This document shows, in pieces, positions 40,999 to 55,601 of a DNA stretch of 64,000 bases. Each line of letters opens with the position of its first letter. Position 1 is the first letter of the stretch. Origin of the DNA: Hippasteria phrygiana. Lineage: Eukaryota > Echinodermata > Asteroidea > Valvatida > Goniasteridae. The notes below the pieces were generated by a model. The model ran no database searches. It worked only from the letters and a program-made list of their open reading frames with translations, and was not told where the DNA came from. The stretch covers positions 434,001 through 498,000 of the forward strand of contig JAZGUH010000702.1 in the NCBI GenBank assembly GCA_037893225.1, read 5' to 3'. Position numbers and translations under genes: made by a program.

Positions 40999-41229
40999 TT
41001 GGTTGATATTTCATGCAATTATGAATGAGTAAAGCAAGTCATACCCCAGGGAATTTGACATGCATGGAGCAATAAATAGAAGGTAATATGCACACAGATG
41101 TTGGCCGGAAAGAAAATAAACATTGCGAGGTTTGAATTTTCTCCACAAGTGTTAACTCTAAGAAGCCGCCGATAATTGCAACATGTAGCGCCAGATCTAA
41201 GCTATCCATACATGTCAAAATTACTGAAT
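40999..41229 (+). repeat. CATGCATG variant deletion monomer (64T), first of seven
   Basis: TTGACAGGCATGG becomes TTGACATGCATGG, which makes the 8-base palindrome CATGCATG and an NsiI site. The other copies start at 46098, 48416, 55139, 55602, 57457 and 58384. All are 231-bp monomers and all lie after 40.9 kb. The copy at 58384 has a further change to CATGCATCG. In several units this monomer is followed by a 17T monomer. Confidence 0.8.
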
Positions 41230-41461
41230 TTGGTTGATATTTCATTCAATTATGAATGAGTAAAGCAAGTCCATACCCCAGGGAATTTGACAGGCATGGA
41301 GCAATAAATAGAAGGTAATATGCACACAGATGTTGGCCGGAAAGAAAATAAACATTGCGAGGTTTGAATTTTCTCCACAAGTGTTAACTCTAAGAAGCCG
41401 CCGATAATTGCAACATGTAGCGCCAGATCTAAGCTATCCATACATGTCAAAATTACTGAAT

Positions 41462-44400
41462 TTGGTTGATATTTCATGCAATTATGAATGAGTAAAGCAA
41501 GTCATACCCCAGGGAATTTGACAGGCATGGAGCAATAAATAGAAGGTAATATGCACACAGATGTTGGCCGGAAAGAAAATAAACATTGCGAGGTTTGAAT
41601 TTTCTCCACAAGTTTTAACTCTAAGAAGCCGCCGATAATTGCAACATGTAGCGCCAGATCTAAGCTATCCATACATGTCAAAATTACTGCATTTGGTTGA
41701 TATTTCATGCAATTATGAATGAGTAAAGCAAGTCCATACCCCAGGGAATTTGACAGGCATGGAGCAATAAATAAAAGGTAATATGCACACAGATGGTGGC
41801 CGGAAAGAAAATAAACATTGCGAGGTTTGAATTTTCTCCACAAGTGTTAACTCTAAGAAGCCGCCGATAATTGCAACATGTAGCGCCAGATCTAAGCTAT
41901 CCATACATGTCAAAATTACTGTATTTGGTTGATATTTCATGCAATTATGAATTAGTAAAGCAAGTCCATACCCCAGGGAATTTGACAGGCATGGAGCAAT
42001 AAATAAAAGGTAATCTGCACACAGATGTTGGCCGGAAAGAAAATAAACATTGCGAGGTTTGAATTTTCTCCACAAGTTTTAACTCCAAGAAGCCGCCGAT
42101 AATTGCAACATGTAGCGCCAGATCTAAGCTATACATACATGTCAAAATTACTGCATTTGGTTGATATTTCATGCAATTATGAATGAGTAAAGCAAGTCCA
42201 TACCCCAGGGAATTTGACAGGCATGGAGCAATAAATAAAAGGTAATATGCACACAGATGGTGGCCGGAAAGAAAATAAACATTGCGAGGTTTGAATTTTC
42301 TCCACAAGTGTTAACTCTAAGAAGCCGCCGATAATTGCAACATGTAGCGCCAGATCTAAGCTATCCATACATGTCAAAATTACTGCATTTGGTTGATATT
42401 TCATGCAATTATGAATGAGTAAAGCAAGTCCATACCCCAGGGAATTTGACAGGCATGGAGCAATAAATAAAAGGTAATATGCACACAGATGGTGGCCGGA
42501 AAGAAAATAAACATTGCGAGGTTTGAATTTTCTCCACAAGTGTTAACTCTAAGAAGCCGCCGATAATTGCAACATGTAGCGCCAGATCTAAGCTATCCAT
42601 ACATGTCAAAATTACTGTATTTGGTTAATATTTCATGCAATTATGAATGAGTAAAGCAAGTCCATACCCCAGGGAATTTGACAGGCATGGAGCAATAAAT
42701 AAAAGGTAATATGCACACAGATGGTGGCCGGAAAGAAAATAAACATTGCGAGGTTTGAATTTTCTCCACAAGTGTTAACTCTAAGAAGCCGCCGATAATT
42801 GCAACATGTAGCGCCAGATCTAAGCTATCCATACATGTCAAAATTACTGCATTTGGTTGATATTTCATGCAATTATGAATGAGTAAAGCAAGTCCATACC
42901 CCAGGGAATTTGACAGGCATGGAGCAATAAATAAAAGGTAATATGCACACAGATGTTGGCCGGAAAGAAAATAAACATTGCGAGGTTTGAATTTTCTCCA
43001 CAAGTTTTAACTCCAAGAAGCCGCCGATAATTGCAACATGTAGCGCCAGATCTAAGCTATCCATACATGTCAAAATTACTGTATTTGGTTGATATTTCAT
43101 GCAATTATGAATGAGTAAAGCAAGTCATACCCCAGGGAATTTGACAGGCATGGAGCAATAAATAGAAGGTAATATGCACACAGATGTTGGCCGGAAAGAA
43201 AATAAACATTGCGAGGTTTGAATTTTCTCCACAAGTTTTAACTCCAAGAAGCCGCCGATAATTGCAACATGTAGCGCCAGATCTAAGCTATACATACATG
43301 TCAAAATTACTGCATTTGGTTGATATTTCATGCAATTATGAATGAGTAAAGCAAGTCCATACCCCAGGGAATTTGACAGGCATGGAGCAATAAATAAAAG
43401 GTAATATGCACACAGATGGTGGCCGGAAAGAAAATAAACATTGCGAGGTTTGAATTTTCTCCACAAGTGTTAACTCTAAGAAGCCGCCGATAATTGCAAC
43501 ATGTAGCGCCAGATCTAAGCTATCCATACATGTCAAAATTACTGTATTTGGTTGATATTTCATGCAATTATGAATGAGTAAAGCAAGTCCATACCCCAGG
43601 GAATTTGACAGGCATGGAGCAATAAATAAAAGGTAATATGCACACAGATGGTGGCCGGAAAGAAAATAAACATTGCGAGGTTTGAATTTTCTCCACAAGT
43701 GTTAACTCTAAGAAGCCGCCGATAATTGCAACATGTAGCGCCAGATCTAAGCTATCCATACATGTCAAAATTACTGCATTTGGTTGATATTTCATGCAAT
43801 TATGAATGAGTAAAGCAAGTCCATACCCCAGGGAATTTGACAGGCATGGAGCAATAAATAAAAGGTAATATGCACACAGATGTTGGCCGGAAAGAAAATA
43901 AACATTGCGAGGTTTGAATTTTCTCCACAAGTTTTAACTCCAAGAAGCCGCCGATAATTGCAACATGTAGCGCCAGATCTAAGCTATCCATACATGTCAA
44001 AATTACTGTATTTGGTTGATATTTCATGCAATTATGAATGAGTAAAGCAAGTCATACCCCAGGGAATTTGACAGGCATGGAGCAATAAATAGAAGGTAAT
44101 ATGCACACAGATGTTGGCCGGAAAGAAAATAAACATTGCGAGGTTTGAATTTTCTCCACAAGTTTTAACTCCAAGAAGCCGCCGATAATTGCAACATGTA
44201 GCGCCAGATCTAAGCTATACATACATGTCAAAATTACTGCATTTGGTTGATATTTCATGCAATTATGAATGAGTAAAGCAAGTCCATACCCCAGGGAATT
44301 TGACAGGCATGGAGCAATAAATAAAAGGTAATATGCACACAGATGTTGGCCGGAAAGAAAATAAACATTGCGAGGTTTGAATTTTCTCCACAAGTGTTAA

Positions 44401-44706
44401 CTCTAAGAAGCCGCCGATAATTGCAACATGTAGCGCCAGATCTAAGCTATCCATACATGTCAAAATTACTGAATTTGGTTGATATTTCATTCAATTATGA
44501 ATGAGTAAAGCAAGTCCATACCCCAGGGAATTTGACAGGCATGGAGCAATAAATAGAAGGTAATATGCACACAGATGTTGGCCGGAAAGAAAATAAACAT
44601 TGCGAGGTTTGAATTTTCTCCACAAGTGTTAACTCTAAGAAGCCGCCGATAATTGCAACATGTAGCGCCAGATCTAAGCTATCCATACATGTCAAAATTA
44701 CTGAAT
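41462..44706 (+). repeat. Right-domain higher-order unit, 14 monomers
   Basis: Units after 41 kb are delimited here by the deletion monomer with 104T/154T/162T that ends in 230C. This unit is 3,245 bp, has one chimeric monomer (41925) and has two later deletion monomers at 43085 and 44012. A private TTGGTTAATATT change near 42627 is present. Confidence 0.7.
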
Positions 44707-47024
44707 TTGGTTGATATTTCATGCAATTATGAATGAGTAAAGCAAGTCATACCCCAGGGAATTTGACAGGCATGGAGCAATAAATAGAAGGTAATATGCA
44801 CACAGATGTTGGCCGGAAAGAAAATAAACATTGCGAGGTTTGAATTTTCTCCACAAGTTTTAACTCTAAGAAGCCGCCGATAATTGCAACATGTAGCGCC
44901 AGATCTAAGCTATCCATACATGTCAAAATTACTGCATTTGGTTGATATTTCATGCAATTATGAATGAGTAAAGCAAGTCCATACCCCAGGGAATTTGACA
45001 GGCATGGAGCAATAAATAAAAGGTAATATGCACACAGATGGTGGCCGGAAAGAAAATAAACATTGCGAGGTTTGAATTTTCTCCACAAGTGTTAACTCTA
45101 AGAAGCCGCCGATAATTGCAACATGTAGCGCCAGATCTAAGCTATCCATACATGTCAAAATTACTGTATTTGGTTGATATTTCATGCAATTATGAATTAG
45201 TAAAGCAAGTCCATACCCCAGGGAATTTGACAGGCATGGAGCAATAAATAAAAGGTAATCTGCACACAGATGTTGGCCGGAAAGAAAATAAACATTGCGA
45301 GGTTTGAATTTTCTCCACAAGTTTTAACTCCAAGAAGCCGCCGATAATTGCAACATGTAGCGCCAGATCTAAGCTATACATACATGTCAAAATTACTGCA
45401 TTTGGTTGATATTTCATGCAATTATGAATGAGTAAAGCAAGTCCATACCCCAGGGAATTTGACAGGCATGGAGCAATAAATAAAAGGTAATATGCACACA
45501 GATGGTGGCCGGAAAGAAAATAAACATTGCGAGGTTTGAATTTTCTCCACAAGTGTTAACTCTAAGAAGCCGCCGATAATTGCAACATGTAGCGCCAGAT
45601 CTAAGCTATCCATACATGTCAAAATTACTGCATTTGGTTGATATTTCATGCAATTATGAATGAGTAAAGCAAGTCCATACCCCAGGGAATTTGACAGGCA
45701 TGGAGCAATAAATAAAAGGTAATATGCACACAGATGGTGGCCGGAAAGAAAATAAACATTGCGAGGTTTGAATTTTCTCCACAAGTGTTAACTCTAAGAA
45801 GCCGCCGATAATTGCAACATGTAGCGCCAGATCTAAGCTATCCATACATGTCAAAATTACTGTATTTGGTTGATATTTCATGCAATTATGAATGAGTAAA
45901 GCAAGTCCATACCCCAGGGAATTTGACAGGCATGGAGCAATAAATAAAAGGTAATATGCACACAGATGTTGGCCGGAAAGAAAATAAACATTGCGAGGTT
46001 TGAATTTTCTCCACAAGTGTTAACTCTAAGAAGCCGCCGATAATTGCAACATGTAGCGCCAGATCTAAGCTATCCATACATGTCAAAATTACTGAATTTG
46101 GTTGATATTTCATGCAATTATGAATGAGTAAAGCAAGTCATACCCCAGGGAATTTGACATGCATGGAGCAATAAATAGAAGGTAATATGCACACAGATGT
46201 TGGCCGGAAAGAAAATAAACATTGCGAGGTTTGAATTTTCTCCACAAGTGTTAACTCTAAGAAGCCGCCGATAATTGCAACATGTAGCGCCAGATCTAAG
46301 CTATCCATACATGTCAAAATTACTGAATTTGGTTGATATTTCATTCAATTATGAATGAGTAAAGCAAGTCCATACCCCAGGGAATTTGACAGGCATGGAG
46401 CAATAAATAGAAGGTAATATGCACACAGATGTTGGCCGGAAAGAAAATAAACATTGCGAGGTTTGAATTTTCTCCACAAGTTTTAACTTCAAGAAGCCGC
46501 CGATAATTGCAACATGTAGCGCCAGATCTAAGCTATACATACATATCAAAATTACTGCATTTGGTTGATATTTCATGCAATTATGAATGAGTAAAGCAAG
46601 TCCATACCCCAGGGAATTTGACAGGCATGGAGCAATAAATAAAAGGTAATATGCACACAGATGTTGGCCGGAAAGAAAATAAACATTGCGAGGTTTGAAT
46701 TTTCTCCACAAGTGTTAACTCTAAGAAGCCGCCGATAATTGCAACATGTAGCGCCAGATCTAAGCTATCCATACATGTCAAAATTACTGAATTTGGTTGA
46801 TATTTCATTCAATTATGAATGAGTAAAGCAAGTCCATACCCCAGGGAATTTGACAGGCATGGAGCAATAAATAGAAGGTAATATGCACACAGATGTTGGC
46901 CGGAAAGAAAATAAACATTGCGAGGTTTGAATTTTCTCCACAAGTGTTAACTCTAAGAAGCCGCCGATAATTGCAACATGTAGCGCCAGATCTAAGCTAT
47001 CCATACATGTCAAAATTACTGAAT
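44707..47024 (+). repeat. Right-domain higher-order unit, 10 monomers
   Basis: The unit is 2,318 bp, with the chimeric monomer at 45170 and the CATGCATG monomer at 46098. The 17T monomer at 46329 has several private or uncommon states close together (AACTTCAAG near 46486 and CATACATATC near 46534-46545) and is followed by an extra 104T copy and a second 17T monomer. This gives two monomers more than the 8-monomer form. Confidence 0.7.
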
Positions 47025-48878
47025 TTGGTTGATATTTCATGCAATTATGAATGAGTAAAGCAAGTCATACCCCAGGGAATTTGACAGGCATGGAGCAATA
47101 AATAGAAGGTAATATGCACACAGATGTTGGCCGGAAAGAAAATAAACATTGCGAGGTTTGAATTTTCTCCACAAGTTTTAACTCTAAGAAGCCGCCGATA
47201 ATTGCAACATGTAGCGCCAGATCTAAGCTATCCATACATGTCAAAATTACTGCATTTGGTTGATATTTCATGCAATTATGAATGAGTAAAGCAAGTCCAT
47301 ACCCCAGGGAATTTGACAGGCATGGAGCAATAAATAAAAGGTAATATGCACACAGATGGTGGCCGGAAAGAAAATAAACATTGCGAGGTTTGAATTTTCT
47401 CCACAAGTGTTAACTCTAAGAAGCCGCCGATAATTGCAACATGTAGCGCCAGATCTAAGCTATCCATACATGTCAAAATTACTGTATTTGGTTGATATTT
47501 CATGCAATTATGAATTAGTAAAGCAAGTCCATACCCCAGGGAATTTGACAGGCATGGAGCAATAAATAAAAGGTAATCTGCACACAGATGTTGGCCGGAA
47601 AGAAAATAAACATTGCGAGGTTTGAATTTTCTCCACAAGTTTTAACTCCAAGAAGCCGCCGATAATTGCAACATGTAGCGCCAGATCTAAGCTATACATA
47701 CATGTCAAAATTACTGCATTTGGTTGATATTTCATGCAATTATGAATGAGTAAAGCAAGTCCATACCCCAGGGAATTTGACAGGCATGGAGCAATAAATA
47801 AAAGGTAATATGCACACAGATGGTGGCCGGAAAGAAAATAAACATTGCGAGGTTTGAATTTTCTCCACAAGTGTTAACTCTAAGAAGCCGCCGATAATTG
47901 CAACATGTAGCGCCAGATCTAAGCTATCCATACATGTCAAAATTACTGCATTTGGTTGATATTTCATGCAATTATGAATGAGTAAAGCAAGTCCATACCC
48001 CAGGGAATTTGACAGGCATGGAGCAATAAATAAAAGGTAATATGCACACAGATGGTGGCCGGAAAGAAAATAAACATTGCGAGGTTTGAATTTTCTCCAC
48101 AAGTGTTAACTCTAAGAAGCCGCCGATAATTGCAACATGTAGCGCCAGATCTAAGCTATCCATACATGTCAAAATTACTGTATTTGGTTGATATTTCATG
48201 CAATTATGAATGAGTAAAGCAAGTCCATACCCCAGGGAATTTGACAGGCATGGAGCAATAAATAAAAGGTAATATGCACACAGATGTTGGCCGGAAAGAA
48301 AATAAACATTGCGAGGTTTGAATTTTCTCCACAAGTGTTAACTCTAAGAAGCCGCCGATAATTGCAACATGTAGCGCCAGATCTAAGCTATCCATACATG
48401 TCAAAATTACTGAATTTGGTTGATATTTCATGCAATTATGAATGAGTAAAGCAAGTCATACCCCAGGGAATTTGACATGCATGGAGCAATAAATAGAAGG
48501 TAATATGCACACAGATGTTGGCCGGAAAGAAAATAAACATTGCGAGGTTTGAATTTTCTCCACAAGTGTTAACTCTAAGAAGCCGCCGATAATTGCAACA
48601 TGTAGCGCCAGATCTAAGCTATCCATACATGTCAAAATTACTGAATTTGGTTGATATTTCATTCAATTATGAATGAGTAAAGCAAGTCCATACCCCAGGG
48701 AATTTGACAGGCATGGAGCAATAAATAGAAGGTAATATGCACACAGATGTTGGCCGGAAAGAAAATAAACATTGCGAGGTTTGAATTTTCTCCACAAGTG
48801 TTAACTCTAAGAAGCCGCCGATAATTGCAACATGTAGCGCCAGATCTAAGCTATCCATACATGTCAAAATTACTGAAT
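47025..48878 (+). repeat. Right-domain higher-order unit, canonical 8-monomer form
   Basis: Order over 1,854 bp: deletion monomer 104T/154T/162T ending 230C; Z; chimeric W/Y; Z ending 230C; Z ending 230T; an 82A/104T/154G monomer ending 230A; a CATGCATG deletion monomer; a 17T monomer ending 230A. The same order recurs at 53748-55601. The other units can be described as this one with monomers lost or added. Confidence 0.75.
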
Positions 48879-50269
48879 TTGGTTGATATTTCATGCAATT
48901 ATGAATGAGTAAAGCAAGTCATACCCCAGGGAATTTGACAGGCATGGAGCAATAAATAGAAGGTAATATGCACACAGATGTTGGCCGGAAAGAAAATAAA
49001 CATTGCGAGGTTTGAATTTTCTCCACAAGTTTTAACTCTAAGAAGCCGCCGATAATTGCAACATGTAGCGCCAGATCTAAGCTATCCATACATGTCAAAA
49101 TTACTGCATTTGGTTGATATTTCATGCAATTATGAATGAGTAAAGCAAGTCCATACCCCAGGGAATTTGACAGGCATGGAGCAATAAATAAAAGGTAATA
49201 TGCACACAGATGGTGGCCGGAAAGAAAATAAACATTGCGAGGTTTGAATTTTCTCCACAAGTGTTAACTCTAAGAAGCCGCCGATAATTGCAACATGTAG
49301 CGCCAGATCTAAGCTATCCATACATGTCAAAATTACTGTATTTGGTTGATATTTCATGCAATTATGAATTAGTAAAGCAAGTCCATACCCCAGGGAATTT
49401 GACAGGCATGGAGCAATAAATAAAAGGTAATCTGCACACAGATGTTGGCCGGAAAGAAAATAAACATTGCGAGGTTTGAATTTTCTCCACAAGTTTTAAC
49501 TCCAAGAAGCCGCCGATAATTGCAACATGTAGCGCCAGATCTAAGCTATACATACATGTCAAAATTACTGCATTTGGTTGATATTTCATGCAATTATGAA
49601 TGAGTAAAGCAAGTCCATACCCCAGGGAATTTGACAGGCATGGAGCAATAAATAAAAGGTAATATGCACACAGATGGTGGCCGGAAAGAAAATAAACATT
49701 GCGAGGTTTGAATTTTCTCCACAAGTGTTAACTCTAAGAAGCCGCCGATAATTGCAACATGTAGCGCCAGATCTAAGCTATCCATACATGTCAAAATTAC
49801 TGCATTTGGTTGATATTTCATGCAATTATGAATGAGTAAAGCAAGTCCATACCCCAGGGAATTTGACAGGCATGGAGCAATAAATAAAAGGTAATATGCA
49901 CACAGATGGTGGCCGGAAAGAAAATAAACATTGCGAGGTTTGAATTTTCTCCACAAGTGTTAACTCTAAGAAGCCGCCGATAATTGCAACATGTAGCGCC
50001 AGATCTAAGCTATCCATACATGTCAAAATTACTGTATTTGGTTGATATTTCATGCAATTATGAATGAGTAAAGCAAGTCCATACCCCAGGGAATTTGACA
50101 GGCATGGAGCAATAAATAAAAGGTAATATGCACACAGATGTTGGCCGGAAAGAAAATAAACATTGCGAGGTTTGAATTTTCTCCACAAGTGTTAACTCTA
50201 AGAAGCCGCCGATAATTGCAACATGTAGCGCCAGATCTAAGCTATCCATACATGTCAAAATTACTGAAT
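48879..50269 (+). repeat. Right-domain higher-order unit, 6-monomer form
   Basis: The unit is 1,391 bp. It is like the 8-monomer unit but lacks the CATGCATG and 17T monomers. The same shortened form is seen at 58847-60237 and 62321-63711, so it may have arisen once and been copied. Confidence 0.75.
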
Positions 50270-52124
50270 TTGGTTGATATTTCATGCAATTATGAATGAG
50301 TAAAGCAAGTCATACCCCAGGGAATTTGACAGGCATGGAGCAATAAATAGAAGGTAATATGCACACAGATGTTGGCCGGAAAGAAAATAAACATTGCGAG
50401 GTTTGAATTTTCTCCACAAGTTTTAACTCTAAGAAGCCGCCGATAATTGCAACATGTAGCGCCAGATCTAAGCTATCCATACATGTCAAAATTACTGCAT
50501 TTGGTTGATATTTCATGCAATTATGAATGAGTAAAGCAAATCCATACCCCAGGGAATTTGACAGGCATGGAGCAATAAATAAAAGGTAATATGCACACAG
50601 ATGGTGGCCGGAAAGAAAATAAACATTGCGAGGTTTGAATTTTCTCCACAAGTGTTAACTCTAAGAAGCCGCCGATAATTGCAACATGTAGCGCCAGATC
50701 TAAGCTATCCATACATGTCAAAATTACTGTATTTGGTTGATATTTCATGCAATTATGAATTAGTAAAGCAAGTCCATACCCCAGGGAATTTGACAGGCAT
50801 GGAGCAATAAATAAAAGGTAATCTGCACACAGATGTTGGCCGGAAAGAAAATAAACATTGCGAGGTTTGAATTTTCTCCACAAGTTTTAACTCCAAGAAG
50901 CCGCCGATAATTGCAACATGTAGCGCCAGATCTAAGCTATACATACATGTCAAAATTACTGCATTTGGTTGATATTTCATGCAATTATGAATGAGTAAAG
51001 CAAGTCCATACCCCAGGGAATTTGACAGGCATGGAGCAATAAATAAAAGGTAATATGCACACAGATGGTGGCCGGAAAGAAAATAAACATTGCGAGGTTT
51101 GAATTTTCTCCACAAGTCTTAACTCTAAGAAGCCGCCGATAATTGCAACATGTAGCGCCAGATCTAAGCTATCCATACATGTCAAAATTACTGCATTTGG
51201 TTGATATTTCATGCAATTATGAATGAGTAAAGCAAGTCCATACCCCAGGGAATTTGACAGGCATGGAGCAATAAATAAAAGGTAATATGCACACAGATGG
51301 TGGCCGGAAAGAAAATAAACATTGCGAGGTTTGAATTTTCTCCACAAGTGTTAACTCTAAGAAGCCGCCGATAATTGCAACATGTAGCGCCAGATCTAAG
51401 CTATCCATACATGTCACAATTACTGTATTTGGTTGATATTTCATGCAATTATGAATGAGTAAAGCAAGTCCATACCCCAGGGAATTTGACAGGCATGGAG
51501 CAATAAATAAAAGGTAATATGCACACAGATGGTGGCCGGAAAGAAAATAAACATTGCGAGGTTTGAATTTTCTCCACAAGTGTTAACTCTAAGAAGCCGC
51601 CGATAATTGCAACATGTAGCGCCAGATCTAAGCTATCCATACATGTCAAAATTACTGCATTTGGTTGATATTTCATGCAATTATGAATGAGTAAAGCAAG
51701 TCCATACCCCAGGGAATTTGACAGGCATGGAGCAATAAATAAAAGGTAATATGCACACAGATGGTGGCCGGAAAGAAAATAAACATTGCGAGGTTTGAAT
51801 TTTCTCCACAAGTGTTAACTCTAAGAAGCCGCCGATAATTGCAACATGTAGCGCCAGATCTAAGCTATCCATACATGTCAAAATTACTGTATTTGGTTGA
51901 TATTTCATGCAATTATGAATGAGTAAAGCAAGTCCATACCCCAGGGAATTTGACAGGCATGGAGCAATAAATAAAAGGTAATATGCACACAGATGTTGGC
52001 CGGAAAGAAAATAAACATTGCGAGGTTTGAATTTTCTCCACAAGTGTTAACTCTAAGAAGCCGCCGATAATTGCAACATGTAGCGCCAGATCTAAGCTAT
52101 CCATACATGTCAAAATTACTGAAT
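50270..52124 (+). repeat. Right-domain higher-order unit, 8 monomers with expanded Z run
   Basis: The unit is 1,855 bp. It has no CATGCATG or 17T monomer, but five Z-like copies follow the chimeric monomer (50733) or flank it, restoring the length to eight. It contains an unusual density of private changes: GCAAATCCAT near 50540, AAGTCTTAAC near 51118 and GTCACAATTAC near 51416. Confidence 0.7.
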
Positions 52125-53747
52125 TTGGTTGATATTTCATGCAATTATGAATGAGTAAAGCAAGTCATACCCCAGGGAATTTGACAGGCATGGAGCAATA
52201 AATAGAAGGTAATATGCACACAGATGTTGGCCGGAAAGAAAATAAACATTGCGAGGTTTGAATTTTCTCCACAAGTTTTAACTCTAAGAAGCCGCCGATA
52301 ATTGCAACATGTAGCGCCAGATCTAAGCTATCCATACATGTCAAAATTACTGCATTTGGTTGATATTTCATGCAATTATGAATGAGTAAAGCAAGTCCAT
52401 ACCCCAGGGAATTTGACAGGCATGGAGCAATAAATAAAAGGTAATATGCACACAGATGGTGGCCGGAAAGAAAATAAACATTGCGAGGTTTGAATTTTCT
52501 CCACAAGTGTTAACTCTAAGAAGCCGCCGATAATTGCAACATGTAGCGCCAGATCTAAGCTATCCATACATGTCAAAATTACTGTATTTGGTTGATATTT
52601 CATGCAATTATGAATTAGTAAAGCAAGTCCATACCCCAGGGAATTTGACAGGCATGGAGCAATAAATAAAAGGTAATCTGCACACAGATGTTGGCCGGAA
52701 AGAAAATAAACATTGCGAGGTTTGAATTTTCTCCACAAGTTTTAACTCCAAGAAGCCGCCGATAATTGCAACATGTAGCGCCAGATCTAAGCTATACATA
52801 CATGTCAAAATTACTGCATTTGGTTGATATTTCATGCAATTATGAATGAGTAAAGCAAGTCCATACCCCAGGGAATTTGACAGGCATGGAGCAATAAATA
52901 AAAGGTAATATGCACACAGATGGTGGCCGGAAAGAAAATAAACATTGCGAGGTTTGAATTTTCTCCACAAGTGTTAACTCTAAGAAGCCGCCGATAATTG
53001 CAACATGTAGCGCCAGATCTAAGCTATCCATACATGTCAAAATTACTGCATTTGGTTGATATTTCATGCAATTATGAATGAGTAAAGCAAGTCCATACCC
53101 CAGGGAATTTGACAGGCATGGAGCAATAAATAAAAGGTAATATGCACACAGATGGTGGCCGGAAAGAAAATAAACATTGCGAGGTTTGAATTTTCTCCAC
53201 AAGTGTTAACTCTAAGAAGCCGCCGATAATTGCAACATGTAGCGCCAGATCTAAGCTATCCATACATGTCAAAATTACTGTATTTGGTTGATATTTCATG
53301 CAATTATGAATGAGTAAAGCAAGTCCATACCCCAGGGAATTTGACAGGCATGGAGCAATAAATAAAAGGTAATATGCACACAGATGGTGGCCGGAAAGAA
53401 AATAAACATTGCGAGGTTTGAATTTTCTCCACAAGTGTTAACTCTAAGAAGCCGCCGATAATTGCAACATGTAGCGCCAGATCTAAGCTATCCATACATG
53501 TCAAAATTACTGAATTTGGTTGATATTTCATTCAATTATGAATGAGTAAAGCAAGTCCATACCCCAGGGAATTTGACAGGCATGGAGCAATAAATAGAAG
53601 GTAATATGCACACAGATGTTGGCCGGAAAGAAAATAAACATTGCGAGGTTTGAATTTTCTCCACAAGTGTTAACTCTAAGAAGCCGCCGATAATTGCAAC
53701 ATGTAGCGCCAGATCTAAGCTATCCATACATGTCAAAATTACTGAAT
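52125..53747 (+). repeat. Right-domain higher-order unit, 7 monomers
   Basis: The unit is 1,623 bp. The chimeric monomer is at 52588 and a 17T monomer is at 53516, but no CATGCATG monomer is present. It therefore differs from the 8-monomer form by one monomer. Confidence 0.7.
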
Positions 53748-55601
53748 TTGGTTGATATTTCATGCAATTATGAATGAGTAAAGCAAGTCATACCCCAGGG
53801 AATTTGACAGGCATGGAGCAATAAATAGAAGGTAATATGCACACAGATGTTGGCCGGAAAGAAAATAAACATTGCGAGGTTTGAATTTTCTCCACAAGTT
53901 TTAACTCTAAGAAGCCGCCGATAATTGCAACATGTAGCGCCAGATCTAAGCTATCCATACATGTCAAAATTACTGCATTTGGTTGATATTTCATGCAATT
54001 ATGAATGAGTAAAGCAAGTCCATACCCCAGGGAATTTGACAGGCATGGAGCAATAAATAAAAGGTAATATGCACACAGATGGTGGCCGGAAAGAAAATAA
54101 ACATTGCGAGGTTTGAATTTTCTCCACAAGTGTTAACTCTAAGAAGCCGCCGATAATTGCAACATGTAGCGCCAGATCTAAGCTATCCATACATGTCAAA
54201 ATTACTGTATTTGGTTGATATTTCATGCAATTATGAATTAGTAAAGCAAGTCCATACCCCAGGGAATTTGACAGGCATGGAGCAATAAATAAAAGGTAAT
54301 CTGCACACAGATGTTGGCCGGAAAGAAAATAAACATTGCGAGGTTTGAATTTTCTCCACAAGTTTTAACTCCAAGAAGCCGCCGATAATTGCAACATGTA
54401 GCGCCAGATCTAAGCTATACATACATGTCAAAATTACTGCATTTGGTTGATATTTCATGCAATTATGAATGAGTAAAGCAAGTCCATACCCCAGGGAATT
54501 TGACAGGCATGGAGCAATAAATAAAAGGTAATATGCACACAGATGGTGGCCGGAAAGAAAATAAACATTGCGAGGTTTGAATTTTCTCCACAAGTGTTAA
54601 CTCTAAGAAGCCGCCGATAATTGCAACATGTAGCGCCAGATCTAAGCTATCCATACATGTCAAAATTACTGCATTTGGTTGATATTTCATGCAATTATGA
54701 ATGAGTAAAGCAAGTCCATACCCCAGGGAATTTGACAGGCATGGAGCAATAAATAAAAGGTAATATGCACACAGATGGTGGCCGGAAAGAAAATAAACAT
54801 TGCGAGGTTTGAATTTTCTCCACAAGTGTTAACTCTAAGAAGCCGCCGATAATTGCAACATGTAGCGCCAGATCTAAGCTATCCATACATGTCAAAATTA
54901 CTGTATTTGGTTGATATTTCATGCAATTATGAATGAGTAAAGCAAGTCCATACCCCAGGGAATTTGACAGACATGGAGCAATAAATAAAAGGTAATATGC
55001 ACACAGATGTTGGCCGGAAAGAAAATAAACATTGCGAGGTTTGAATTTTCTCCACAAGTGTTAACTCTAAGAAGCCGCCGATAATTGCAACATGTAGCGC
55101 CAGATCTAAGCTATCCATACATGTCAAAATTACTGAATTTGGTTGATATTTCATGCAATTATGAATGAGTAAAGCAAGTCATACCCCAGGGAATTTGACA
55201 TGCATGGAGCAATAAATAGAAGGTAATATGCACACAGATGTTGGCCGGAAAGAAAATAAACATTGCGAGGTTTGAATTTTCTCCACAAGTGTTAACTCTA
55301 AGAAGCCGCCGATAATTGCAACATGTAGCGCCAGATCTAAGCTATCCATACATGTCAAAATTACTGAATTTGGTTGATATTTCATTCAATTATGAATGAG
55401 TAAAGCAAGTCCATACCCCAGGGAATTTGACAGGCATGGAGCAATAAATAGAAGGTAATATGCACACAGATGTTGGCCGGAAAGAAAATAAACATTGCGA
55501 GGTTTGAATTTTCTCCACAAGTGTTAACTCTAAGAAGCCGCCGATAATTGCAACATGTAGCGCCAGATCTAAGCTATCCATACATGTCAAAATTACTGAA
55601 T
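53748..55601 (+). repeat. Right-domain higher-order unit, 8 monomers
   Basis: The unit is 1,854 bp with the same order as 47025-48878: the chimeric copy at 54211, CATGCATG at 55139 and 17T at 55370. A private GACAGACATGG change lies near 54971. Confidence 0.75.
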
